From NCBI GenBank assembly GCA_024276335.1, contig JAJRXL010000164.1, positions 1 through 11,497 on the forward strand: DNA of 11,497 nucleotides, in the 5' to 3' direction. This DNA is from Bacteroidota bacterium (GTDB lineage: Bacteria > Bacteroidota > Ignavibacteria > SZUA-365 > JAADGX01). Below the pieces are notes generated by a model that did no database searches, had not been told where the DNA came from, and saw nothing but the letters and a program-made list of their open reading frames with translations. How positions within the stretch are numbered: the first letter of the stretch is position 1; every line of letters starts with the position of its first letter. Of this stretch, positions 1-7,117 are shown piece after piece. A program made the position numbers and the translations under genes.

Positions 1-70
1 ACAACGGTTTTTCCCAAAGGGACCCCTTACGGGGCGAGACCGCCCGATTCAACCACTCTCGCACCTCTCC
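1..70 (-). tRNA. tRNA-Ser, 5' part, cut by window edge, interrupted anticodon loop
   Basis: On the minus strand, starting at 70, the sequence reads as the 5' half of a class II (serine) tRNA. The acceptor 5' strand is GGAGAGG (70-64), followed by TG. The D-stem is CGA/TCG (61-59 and 47-45) around the loop GAGTGGTTGAA, which is characteristic of tRNA-Ser. The anticodon 5' stem GCGGT is at 43-39, and its partner ACCGT, followed by TGT, is at 8-1. Between the stems the loop starts CTCG (38-35) and ends in A residues (12-9), as expected for CTCGAAA with anticodon CGA. However, about 23 extra bases (34-12) lie in between. They can fold as CCCC-GTAA-GGGG and TCCC-TTT-GGGA. The variable arm, T-arm and 3' acceptor lie outside the window, so completeness cannot be judged. 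It could be a pseudogene, an intron-bearing tRNA or an assembly error. Confidence 0.68.
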
Positions 71-132
71 TCTCCGTGGTTGGAATCGAACCACTGATTA
101 TCCAATGTAGCGTATCCTCTTATGTTCGCCAA

Positions 133-161
133 ACCATTACGATGTTTGAAACATCGTTGGT
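133..161. promoter_or_regulatory. Dyad symmetry upstream of the OmpA/lectin unit
   Basis: A perfect 9-bp inverted repeat, ACGATGTTT-G-AAACATCGT, lies at 139-157. It is extended by ACCA (133-136) and TGGT (158-161) if TT (137-138) is bulged. It sits 58 bp before the start codon at 219. No T-run follows, so an operator or a 5'-leader hairpin fits better than a terminator. No regulator is encoded next to it, and the function is inferred from position only. Confidence 0.35.
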
Positions 162-218
162 GTTGAGTATGTTTAGAGGCGATCAAGTATTTCAACGGGA
201 GGGGTATACTTCTACCGA

Positions 219-2210
219 ATGAAGGTGATTCACATTACAGGGTTGTGTTGGCTTCTTACAGCCGTAATTTCCCATCAGGTTTGTTACGGTCAGGATGATA
301 AAACACCTTCTCCGTTGATAGGAATTTACGGGGGCGGCTTGTTTAATACGTACGAGGCGAGTTTTCGCAAGCTGCCCGGAGTGCCAAATTGTTGTACGGA
401 ATTCGGCGGTGAACGCGGGTTTGATTTTTCAGCAGGAGCAGCGTTTTACCTTTTTTTATCTCAAACATGGTCCATTCAATTTCGGGCAGCTTATGAGCGC
501 ATCAGCCTGCCATTCCAAAGGCAGGAGCAAATCGGGAAGGCCATTATTGGGGATACGCGTGTCCCGATAGTTTCGGAATTTACTCTTGATCCGACCCTAA
601 CGGAAATCTCTTTCAAGCCCTTGCTTCAGTATGCTCTCTTAGGCTCTCTGCTGTATCTCGACGCGGGCCCTTCACTAGGCTACCTCGTTCAAACAACGTT
701 TACCCAGCAGGAAAGATTGCTGGAACCGGCGGGAGTTACGTTTCTTGACGGGACGGTTGTGCGAAATTACTATGCCGGTGATATTCCTCAAGTACAGCGC
801 CTTCAGCTCGGAGTCAGTATTGGGATTCACAGTGAACTATGGCTGTCGAAATCCATTCGGTTGGTACCGGAACTACTCTATACCTATCGTTTTACACCAA
901 TCGTTCGTGGACTTCATTGGTACGCAGCCAACTTGTATGGTGGTTTTGGCTTGGTCGTGCGGTTACCTCGACGGAGCTCCAGATATACCTCATATTTCCC
1001 CGACCGACCGCCTCCCCCGCCACCGGCATTAATCGTCGGTCTGGGTTATAAGGTTGCCGGTACTGGCCCGCAAAAGCTCGATATTGATATTGAGAGAATT
1101 CATGAGCATGACATCATTCCAATTCTCCCGCATGTTTATTTTCCCGCCGGCGCTGCGACGTTGCAATCTACTGCGATGGTTCTCCTGGATAAGGAGTCCG
1201 TTTCGAAGTTCGACATCAATCGTCTTCCGATGCGTACTATGGATGTCTATCACAACTTGTTGAATATCGTCGGTTATCGTATGAGGAAAAATGGAACCGC
1301 TTCCCTTACATTGATTGGGACTTCAAGTCAATCTCCAGGGGATCGGACCAATCCGACTATCGGCCTAGATCGAGCGGAAGCGGTCAAGCGATACCTGGTT
1401 TCTACGTGGGGTATTGAACCATCGCGGATTCATGCAAAGGGCCGAGGGCTGCCAGAACATCCCACCGCAACGGATATCCCGGACGGGCAAGAGGAAAACG
1501 CAAGAGTTGAACTCTACTCGGAGAACGCGGTCCTGCTTGATCCCGTTGAGATTAATAATACTCAGGCTGTTGTTGGTGCTTCGCAAGTTACGATTATTCC
1601 GACGTTGATTGCTGATGAAGGGGTCAAATCCTGGTCGATATCCATTAAGCAAGGAGACCGTTTGATCGGTTTGTACAAGGGGGAGGGGGTGCCGCCGTCG
1701 TACTTAACCTGGACTCCCGATATCCACCTGCTTAGTGCGCAAGAACAGCAGGTTGTCATGGAGCTGAGTGTAACAGATAACTTGGGAAGAACCTCCTCTG
1801 CTGGAACGAATATCCCGGTCGACATTCATATAAGGGAGAGAGAGCAGGAAAGCGTCGTCGGTAAAATCCGGCGTGATCGATTGCAGCTGATTCTCTTCGA
1901 TTTTAACAGCGCGGAGTTAAAGTCCTCACATGCTCGATATATAAGGGATATCATAAATCGCATCGATAAAAAATCATCGGTTATTATCAGTGGATATACC
2001 GACTACATTGGCTCATCGGAATACAACATGAAGCTCTCGTTCGAGAGGTCCCGGGCCGTTTTCGATTTGTTGAAACCGTACGTGTCACCACGTCAGGTCG
2101 TGCTCAACCCTCACGGCAGTCGCAATGCCCCATATTCCAATGCCTTGCCGGAAGGGCGCGCATACAATCGCACGGTCATTATTACAGTTGAAACACCAAT
2201 GGAGAAATAA
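219..2210 (+). CDS. Outer-membrane protein with two OmpA-like domains
   Basis: A 663-aa exported outer-membrane protein. Residues 1-24 form a signal peptide. Residues about 26-258 are rich in alternating aromatic/hydrophobic strands and look like a small beta-barrel. A proline run (about 263-270) then leads to a periplasmic part. Residues about 295-438 resemble an OmpA domain in which the peptidoglycan-contacting Asp position is replaced by Ser in GTSS, while the Arg (GLDRAEAV) is kept. Residues about 442-545 look like an Ig-like spacer. Residues about 555-660 form a typical OmpA domain with D595 (GYTDYIGS) and R610 (LSFERSRAV) spaced like E. coli OmpA D271/R286, so this one should bind peptidoglycan. 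The Shine-Dalgarno-like GGGAGGGG (197-204) is unusually far (14 nt) from the ATG; GTG at 225 is a less likely alternative. The next gene begins 5 nt after the stop, suggesting one transcript. The likely role is a wall-anchored OM structural protein, perhaps partner of the downstream lectin protein. Confidence 0.85.
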   Translation: MKVIHITGLCWLLTAVISHQVCYGQDDKTPSPLIGIYGGGLFNTYEASFRKLPGVPNCCTEFGGERGFDFSAGAAFYLFLSQTWSIQFRAAYERISLPFQRQEQIGKAIIGDTRVPIVSEFTLDPTLTEISFKPLLQYALLGSLLYLDAGPSLGYLVQTTFTQQERLLEPAGVTFLDGTVVRNYYAGDIPQVQRLQLGVSIGIHSELWLSKSIRLVPELLYTYRFTPIVRGLHWYAANLYGGFGLVVRLPRRSSRYTSYFPDRPPPPPPALIVGLGYKVAGTGPQKLDIDIERIHEHDIIPILPHVYFPAGAATLQSTAMVLLDKESVSKFDINRLPMRTMDVYHNLLNIVGYRMRKNGTASLTLIGTSSQSPGDRTNPTIGLDRAEAVKRYLVSTWGIEPSRIHAKGRGLPEHPTATDIPDGQEENARVELYSENAVLLDPVEINNTQAVVGASQVTIIPTLIADEGVKSWSISIKQGDRLIGLYKGEGVPPSYLTWTPDIHLLSAQEQQVVMELSVTDNLGRTSSAGTNIPVDIHIREREQESVVGKIRRDRLQLILFDFNSAELKSSHARYIRDIINRIDKKSSVIISGYTDYIGSSEYNMKLSFERSRAVFDLLKPYVSPRQVVLNPHGSRNAPYSNALPEGRAYNRTVIITVETPMEK

Positions 2211-2215
2211 ATACA

Positions 2216-5200
2216 ATGCGCTATCAGGTTATATTTCTGCCCCTGATTCTGCTGTTATCGTTCAACGGCACCTTGAGAAGCCAACCCGTATTTTGGGATG
2301 ATGACTTTTCGGCCGGCCTTGATTTCACCAAGTATTTTGCCAGCGGAGCTGTCAGTTGGCACTCTGCGACGCGAAGTTTGCAACTGACCGATGCGAGCGC
2401 TTTCCAGTTCGGGAAGCTGTTCAATCGAACGAGAGTTGTTGTCGACCATTTTATCGTAGAATTTGAAATGTTCGTTGGTGGTGGAAACAGGTATGGAACG
2501 CAAGGCGCGGATGGAATCGTGTTCGCCATGGTAAGGGATTATCGCTACCCCGATTATTTCGGGCATAATATGGGGTTCAGTGGATGCTCGGGATACGGGA
2601 TTGAATTCGATGAATACGATAACTCGTTGACGGAGTTTTTCCCGGATGATCCAAGAGAGCATATCGCGGTTGTTCAAGATACCACGACCAATCACTTGAC
2701 CTCCCGGCGTTATTTTGATTTTGCATTGGCAGGTTGGAAGAAAATCAAGATCGAATTTGATAGCGGTATCGTGGGTGTCTATGATGACGGCGTCCAAGTG
2801 TATCATGATACGATCCCCGGGTTTATTCCATTTGATGGATACTTCGGTTTTACTTCGGGGACCGGCGGCGGGACAAATTATCACCGGATACGCAAACTGA
2901 AGGTCAGAGCAGTGCCCGTGCACCCGAAGATTACATCAACTGTTGAACTGGATTTCGGCGTTGTTGATTGTGGTCTCCCTTTCGTAAAGGATTCATCGTT
3001 CTTCATCGGCAATATCGGCACTGACAGTCTTGTGATTACCTCGGCCCGGATTGTCGGTCGCAATGCGAGTAGCTACGCGTTGCTGTCGCCCGCGTCTATT
3101 CCACCGCGTCTCGTTATTCAAGAGAATGATACCTCCTGGGTCACCGTGCGATTCTCACCCGATACGTATGGAGTTAACACAGCGGATTTGTTGATCGTAT
3201 CCAACGCAAGCAATGCGGATACGTTTCGCGTTGCTTTGCGAGGACGGTGGGCGCCGGTACGTGTTGCAACCGTAACCCCAAAAATGAACCTGGGCTTTTT
3301 ATGCCCCGGTGAAAAAAAGGATACACTTATTGTGCTGGAAAACGGCGGACAGTCGCGCGGAAGAATTGCATTGAAGACGGACACGAGCATTCAGCTTTTC
3401 CCGTCAGCACTGGATATTCCGGCAGGCATGAAGGAGACGGTCCGAGTCACAGTTACCGCGCCACTTGACGAGGGGGTATTCACACGGTGGGTCACCTTTA
3501 CGGATCAATGTGGTAGAACGGACACGGTAATGATCAGCGCGGAGGTGGCAGTTCCGAAAATATCGATGCAATCTATGGGGATTATTGGTGTCAAGGGTAA
3601 AACGGACACGCTTGAAGTCGCGGTGCTGAATATTGGGATTCGATCACTGACGTTGGAAAATATTACGATCAGTAACCCGGTATTTCGTTTATTAAGTCCA
3701 GTCTTGCCGATGAAAATACGTCCCGGTGATTCATTGGTACTACTGCTTGCGTTCACTCCACCTGACACCGGGGGTTACGTCTCCCGAATCATCTTTTCGG
3801 GAAATCCATGCGTCGTTGCTCTTACCGACAGTATAGCCGCTTACGCGTTGGGGCCGCCATTCCTTATCGCAACGAATGCTGTTTCCTTCCCCCAGATGAT
3901 CTGTCCCGATGATCGTACTGCTGATACATCAATTGTCTTATATAATCCCGGGAATTCCGATCTACATATTTCACGAATGGTAATGACCGGTATCAATGCC
4001 GGAGACTATACTTTGCGCGTGCCATTATCCGTGCCGCCACAGCTCCTTGTAGCTTCACACGATTCCGCATCAATCACGATTAATTTTTCACCATCCACGA
4101 CCGGTGTGCGCACAGCACAACTAGAAATTACGAGCGATGCCGAGGGGGATTCGCTCTTCAGTATAATGCTTCAAGGGGTGAGGGATTCGGTGGGCATTGT
4201 GTTATCCGATACAGTGATTGATTTTGGAATATTGTGTCCCGGCGAATCGGACAGCGCGGTCATCGTGTTGGCGAATAGTGGGACGTTGCCGGTGACGGTA
4301 TCTGTGACCGGCGGTTCCGCCTTTACTATGTCGACGTCTTTGCTTTTTCTTGACACAACGGCCGTGGACAGCTTTCATGTTGTTTTCCCGGGCAGCGTTG
4401 ATGAGAGAGTGTTCACCGACACGATTCGCCTGGTTGACGATTGTGCTACCGTGCGTTCGATTATTGTTCGAACACGTGTCGGAAGCCCTGCATACACGTG
4501 GAGTGTCCCGGTTGTAGATGCCGTTGTTGGAGCGCCGGAGCCGTTCATCGTAACACTGGCGAACACAGGCAATCGGAATGCCATCATTACCGACGCCATC
4601 ACAAGTGATCCTCGATTCCGTATTCTGGCTCCACCGTTTCCGTGGGAATTGGCTTCAGGTGATAGTGTCCGTATTCAACTCGAATTTCTTCCGGACAGCG
4701 ATGAGACGATCTCATCGTGGATTGGTATCCGTGCCGATCCGTGCATCGAGTTCGATTCCGTTATGGTAACTGCCACAGCTTCTTTTGCTACGGCCATGAT
4801 CAGCCTGGCGGACATTTCGGGCGGAACGGATGATACCGTGGGAATCGGCATTATGGTTAACGAGTCGTCGTTGCTTCAACGAAGCAGAGCCAAATCGCTC
4901 CGCATGGCCGTTACGTTCAATCGTACGCTTCTTCTTCCCATGAAAGTACAAACCAGGATCGGGGGCCGGGTTACCGTGCTGAGAAACGAAGTCGTAGGAG
5001 ATGACAGGGTGTTCGAATTTGCGCTGGAAAATCCGGGTATGACCCCTGTCGATACGTTTGCCGTGTTGATATGCGAGACAGGATTGGGAAACGCCGAATC
5101 GACACCGCTTACCATATCGGATTTTGCCTGGTTGGATGGGATTGTACGGACCATAACAATTAACGGGAGCTTCACATCGACGGGAATTTGCCGGGAGGGT

Positions 5201-5488
5201 GGACCGCGTTTGATCGATGTCCCGGAATCACCATCCATAATCGCCGCTTACCCAAACCCGTTCAATCCCACAACGACCGTGTTATTCACGATTCCAAGAG
5301 ATATGCGGGTGCGCATACAAGTCCTGAACGCGTTTGGTATTCAGGTAGCTCTTCTGGTGGATCAAATGTTCAAGCAAGGTTCTTCCACCATCAGGTTCGA
5401 AGCTGATGGATTACCGACAGGTTTGTACTTCGTACATTTGACGTCCGAGGAAGGCACCGCGGTAATCCCTGTTATGTTGGTGAAGTAA
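2216..5488 (+). CDS. T9SS-sorted surface protein with L-type lectin and beta-sandwich repeats
   Basis: A 1090-aa secreted protein. Residues 1-22 form a signal peptide. Residues about 25-230 match an L-type (legume-like) lectin fold: GADGIVFAM, then the acidic EFDEYDN segment (130-136), which corresponds to the Ca/sugar-site EFDT..N motif, then DPREHIAVV. Six beta-sandwich modules of ASH/choice-of-anchor-D type follow (about 238-859), arranged as a three-module block present twice with a 311-residue period. Residues about 860-1000 form a further beta domain resembling the cohesin-like segments common before sorting domains. Residues about 1010-1090 are the T9SS type A C-terminal sorting domain, with YPNPFNPTTTV, then G.....L..GLPTGLYFVHL. 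The protein should therefore cross the outer membrane by T9SS and be surface-attached or released. A glycan-binding or adhesive role is inferred from the lectin domain; no enzymatic domain is seen. The T9SS machinery itself is not in this window. Confidence 0.9.
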   Translation: MRYQVIFLPLILLLSFNGTLRSQPVFWDDDFSAGLDFTKYFASGAVSWHSATRSLQLTDASAFQFGKLFNRTRVVVDHFIVEFEMFVGGGNRYGTQGADGIVFAMVRDYRYPDYFGHNMGFSGCSGYGIEFDEYDNSLTEFFPDDPREHIAVVQDTTTNHLTSRRYFDFALAGWKKIKIEFDSGIVGVYDDGVQVYHDTIPGFIPFDGYFGFTSGTGGGTNYHRIRKLKVRAVPVHPKITSTVELDFGVVDCGLPFVKDSSFFIGNIGTDSLVITSARIVGRNASSYALLSPASIPPRLVIQENDTSWVTVRFSPDTYGVNTADLLIVSNASNADTFRVALRGRWAPVRVATVTPKMNLGFLCPGEKKDTLIVLENGGQSRGRIALKTDTSIQLFPSALDIPAGMKETVRVTVTAPLDEGVFTRWVTFTDQCGRTDTVMISAEVAVPKISMQSMGIIGVKGKTDTLEVAVLNIGIRSLTLENITISNPVFRLLSPVLPMKIRPGDSLVLLLAFTPPDTGGYVSRIIFSGNPCVVALTDSIAAYALGPPFLIATNAVSFPQMICPDDRTADTSIVLYNPGNSDLHISRMVMTGINAGDYTLRVPLSVPPQLLVASHDSASITINFSPSTTGVRTAQLEITSDAEGDSLFSIMLQGVRDSVGIVLSDTVIDFGILCPGESDSAVIVLANSGTLPVTVSVTGGSAFTMSTSLLFLDTTAVDSFHVVFPGSVDERVFTDTIRLVDDCATVRSIIVRTRVGSPAYTWSVPVVDAVVGAPEPFIVTLANTGNRNAIITDAITSDPRFRILAPPFPWELASGDSVRIQLEFLPDSDETISSWIGIRADPCIEFDSVMVTATASFATAMISLADISGGTDDTVGIGIMVNESSLLQRSRAKSLRMAVTFNRTLLLPMKVQTRIGGRVTVLRNEVVGDDRVFEFALENPGMTPVDTFAVLICETGLGNAESTPLTISDFAWLDGIVRTITINGSFTSTGICREGGPRLIDVPESPSIIAAYPNPFNPTTTVLFTIPRDMRVRIQVLNAFGIQVALLVDQMFKQGSSTIRFEADGLPTGLYFVHLTSEEGTAVIPVMLVK
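2927..4792 (+). repeat. Two-copy 311-residue protein super-repeat inside the lectin gene
   Basis: Residues 238-548 (2927-3859) and 549-859 (3860-4792) are two copies of a three-module block. Four cysteines recur at exactly +311: C252/C563, C363/C674, C432/C743 and C532/C843. Paired motifs include SIPPRLVI/SVPPQLLV, FSPDTYGVNTADL/FSPSTTGVRTAQL, LCPGE/LCPGE, DEGVFTRW/DERVFTDT and PGDSLVLLLAF/SGDSVRIQLEF. The copies are diverged, so this is an old internal duplication kept in register, visible at protein level and not as a DNA direct repeat. Confidence 0.85.
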
Positions 5489-6408
5489 TGCGAACGTGGC
5501 GCGGCGAATGTCTGTATGGAGACAGGAGAACTTCTCCTTGCGAGGATTCAACCGATTGGTTCACGTGAGTAATTAACGCCATCTGCGTGTATATCGCAGC
5601 ACCCATTAACGGGTTTCAACCGATTACATCATCTTAGAACAGGGTGATGACCAGGTATGAAAGAACGATATACGTGAGTAAGACAAATGTGACCGTCATT
5701 CTATTCAGGGAATCGTCAAGATGGAGTTTCTTCAACCAGATCAATGATCTATTTTTGATCATCTCAATTCACGGTCGATTCTGAAACGAGACTGATTCAT
5801 TGACCCAAATGCCATTGTTTCCTCCCCGAATAATGTTCAATATTTTGTGCACCTATACTGTAATGTAATCACATGTCGTTGGTATTCCAAACGATATCAT
5901 AAATAATTTGCTTGGTGTACGTTGTATACCGGGTCATTCTTGCTCCTCCCTCCCGTCGATCGTATTGCACTCACGATTTTGAAAACTCGATATACGGACA
6001 CGGACTTCAGAAAACGTGTTTCCACAAGCAACCGCACGCATGGAAACCGTGGACTGCGGGCACTTGTGCGGAAATTCCTGTTCTCTTCTTGATACCTTTG
6101 CAACGGTTTCCTTGAAATAATTGCAGCTCTAGCTGTGTCCGAGTCAAGAAATCCCTTTCTATAATAGCAGTAACTTATTGTAAATAAAGGAATTAGAGCT
6201 TGTAAGTAAAAGACAAACTGAATTGGTATGGTATTCGCATTTCCTTCGTTGTGAACAAGTGATGCGCCATCATTGGTTGAATGGCAGCATGTATGAAAAA
6301 ATTAGTCTCGAGAATACAGAATGTGGAAAAAGCCGTAACGTGATCAGAGCGTGAAATACCGATCACCATACATTGAAATTCTATTCCATGAACCAGAGAG
6401 GTAACATA
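5489..6408. other. Gene-free intergenic region of about 920 bp
   Basis: No convincing protein gene is seen on either strand; the small open frames here have no recognisable domains and no start context. It holds several short dyads. AGGAGAA-C-TTCTCCT (5524-5538), 35 bp after the lectin gene, might act as a weak terminator but has no T-run. AGATCA-A-TGATCT (5738-5750) is followed by ATTTTTGATCAT. A 9-bp inverted repeat lies at 6042-6050 and 6103-6111. GTGATC/GATCAC lies at 6340-6345 and 6361-6366. Short direct repeats are TTCAACCGATT (5547 and 5615) and ACGTGAGTAA (5563 and 5672). A TATAAT occurs at 6160-6165 without a good -35. It probably contains the promoter and a long leader for the gene at 6409, and possibly a small RNA. 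Confidence 0.5.
6396..6402 (+). promoter_or_regulatory. Ribosome binding site deciding the start of the DUF4402 gene
   Basis: GAGAGGT ends 6 nt before ATG at 6409. This favours 6409 over the in-frame TTG at 6373 and ATG at 6388. It also places the signal peptide (MKRCFFLL...) directly at the N-terminus. Confidence 0.6.
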
Positions 6409-6927
6409 ATGAAACGTTGTTTTTTCTTGCTTGTTGTCCTGAGCTTTGTGCTCCTTATGGGTGGCGTAGCATTTGCGCAGCCGGAAGCGAGCATCACGGC
6501 CACTGCGACCGTGCTCTCGCCCTTGACCATCAGTGGGGATCAAAATTTGAATTTCGGAGACGTGCTTCCCGGGGTCAACTCTTCGGTCGATAAAGCGACT
6601 GATGCAGGTACAAACGCTGGTAAGTTCTCTATCTCGGGCAATCCAAGTAGTGAAATCAATTTGGAATTCACTGCACTTCCGAACGCACTTACGAACGGTG
6701 CGAATAGCTTGACAATCTCGTTTAGTTCGACCGATGCCGGGCACACAACAAATACTGATGGATCGAGCCAGACTGCCTTCGATCCATCGGCATCCACGAC
6801 TGCGACGCTGGGTACGGGCGGTAATCTCTATGTGTTTCTTGGGGGCACTGTTCAGCCTACACACACGCAGACTGCAGGAACCTATACCGGAACCGTAACC
6901 TTGCAGATATATTACACGGGAAACTGA
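6409..6927 (+). CDS. DUF4402-type exported protein, candidate fimbrial subunit
   Basis: A 172-aa protein with a clear signal peptide (residues 1-23, basic MKR, hydrophobic core, VAFA then Q). The mature part is small, beta-rich, Ser/Thr/Gly-rich and without cysteine. It has the layout of DUF4402/Mat-Ecp-like subunits: an N-terminal strand of alternating small and hydrophobic residues (ASITATATVLSPLTI), then LNFGDVLPG (47-55), a variable middle, and a C-terminal GTYTGTVTLQIYYTGN (157-172) corresponding to the family's G.Y.G...V.V.Y ending. The stop TGA is followed at once by TAA. A strong stem-loop follows, then genes for a PapD-like chaperone and an usher-like protein, so the natural reading is the fibre subunit of that system. 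The family resemblance is seen; polymerisation into pili is inferred. Alternatively it is a non-polymerising surface protein that uses the same exporter. Confidence 0.8.
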   Translation: MKRCFFLLVVLSFVLLMGGVAFAQPEASITATATVLSPLTISGDQNLNFGDVLPGVNSSVDKATDAGTNAGKFSISGNPSSEINLEFTALPNALTNGANSLTISFSSTDAGHTTNTDGSSQTAFDPSASTTATLGTGGNLYVFLGGTVQPTHTQTAGTYTGTVTLQIYYTGN

Positions 6928-6946
6928 TAACCCTCCTCCATGCGAT

Positions 6947-6978
6947 GAAGGGGTGGTTGCGTTTGCGACCACCCTTTC
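6947..6978 (+). terminator. Strong stem-loop after the DUF4402 gene
   Basis: GAAGGGGTGGTTGC (6947-6960) pairs with GCGACCACCCTTTC (6965-6978) over 14 positions, two of them G-T, closing a GTTT loop. It begins 19 nt after the stop codon. The downstream stretch CTTATTA is only modestly T-rich, so it may terminate partially or protect the 3' end of the subunit mRNA. It lies between the candidate subunit gene and the chaperone gene. Confidence 0.75.
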
Positions 6979-7105
6979 CTTATTACGTACGTTGAATCTC
7001 CTATCCGTTTCGCTGCGTCCGATGAACGAGCTCGGCGCTCTGGTTGTAGCGCTCCCATTAAATCAATACCTTTTCTGAGAATGTAACACGGGATCGCGTA
7101 CACAT

Positions 7106-7110
7106 GAGGT
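7106..7110 (+). promoter_or_regulatory. Ribosome binding site deciding the chaperone start
   Basis: GAGGT at 7106-7110 lies 7 nt before ATG at 7118. The upstream in-frame GTG at 7109 overlaps this site, so ATG 7118 is the better start. Confidence 0.6.
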
Positions 7111-7117
7111 GCAGATC

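Noticed and set aside
76..94. T-arm-like sequence on the minus strand (GGTTCGATTCC) suggesting a second tRNA just upstream of tRNA-Ser
   Set aside because: Only three of five T-stem pairs form, no 5' acceptor CTCCGTG is found within tRNA distance, and the same bases form a simpler 6-bp hairpin (GTGGTT/AACCAC). It could be a decayed remnant, but a tRNA call is not supported.
2255..2923. Open frame of 222 codons on the minus strand inside the lectin domain
   Set aside because: The + strand frame has clear L-type lectin motifs; the antisense product shows none.
5524..5538. AGGAGAA-C-TTCTCCT as terminator of the lectin gene
   Set aside because: The dyad is real, but the loop is effectively too short without opening base pairs and no T-run follows. 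It is mentioned only within the intergenic description.
5912..6115. Small + strand open frame of 67 codons in the intergenic region
   Set aside because: It has no Shine-Dalgarno, no domain and no signal peptide, and its composition is unlike the neighbouring genes.
6160..6165. Perfect TATAAT as a promoter for the DUF4402 gene
   Set aside because: No matching -35 at 16-18 bp. It lies about 245 bp before the start codon, and FCB-group promoters often do not follow this consensus, so it is not called.
6193..6972. Open frame of 259 codons on the minus strand across the DUF4402 gene
   Set aside because: It overlaps a well-supported gene and the terminator hairpin, and shows no domain; treated as a shadow.
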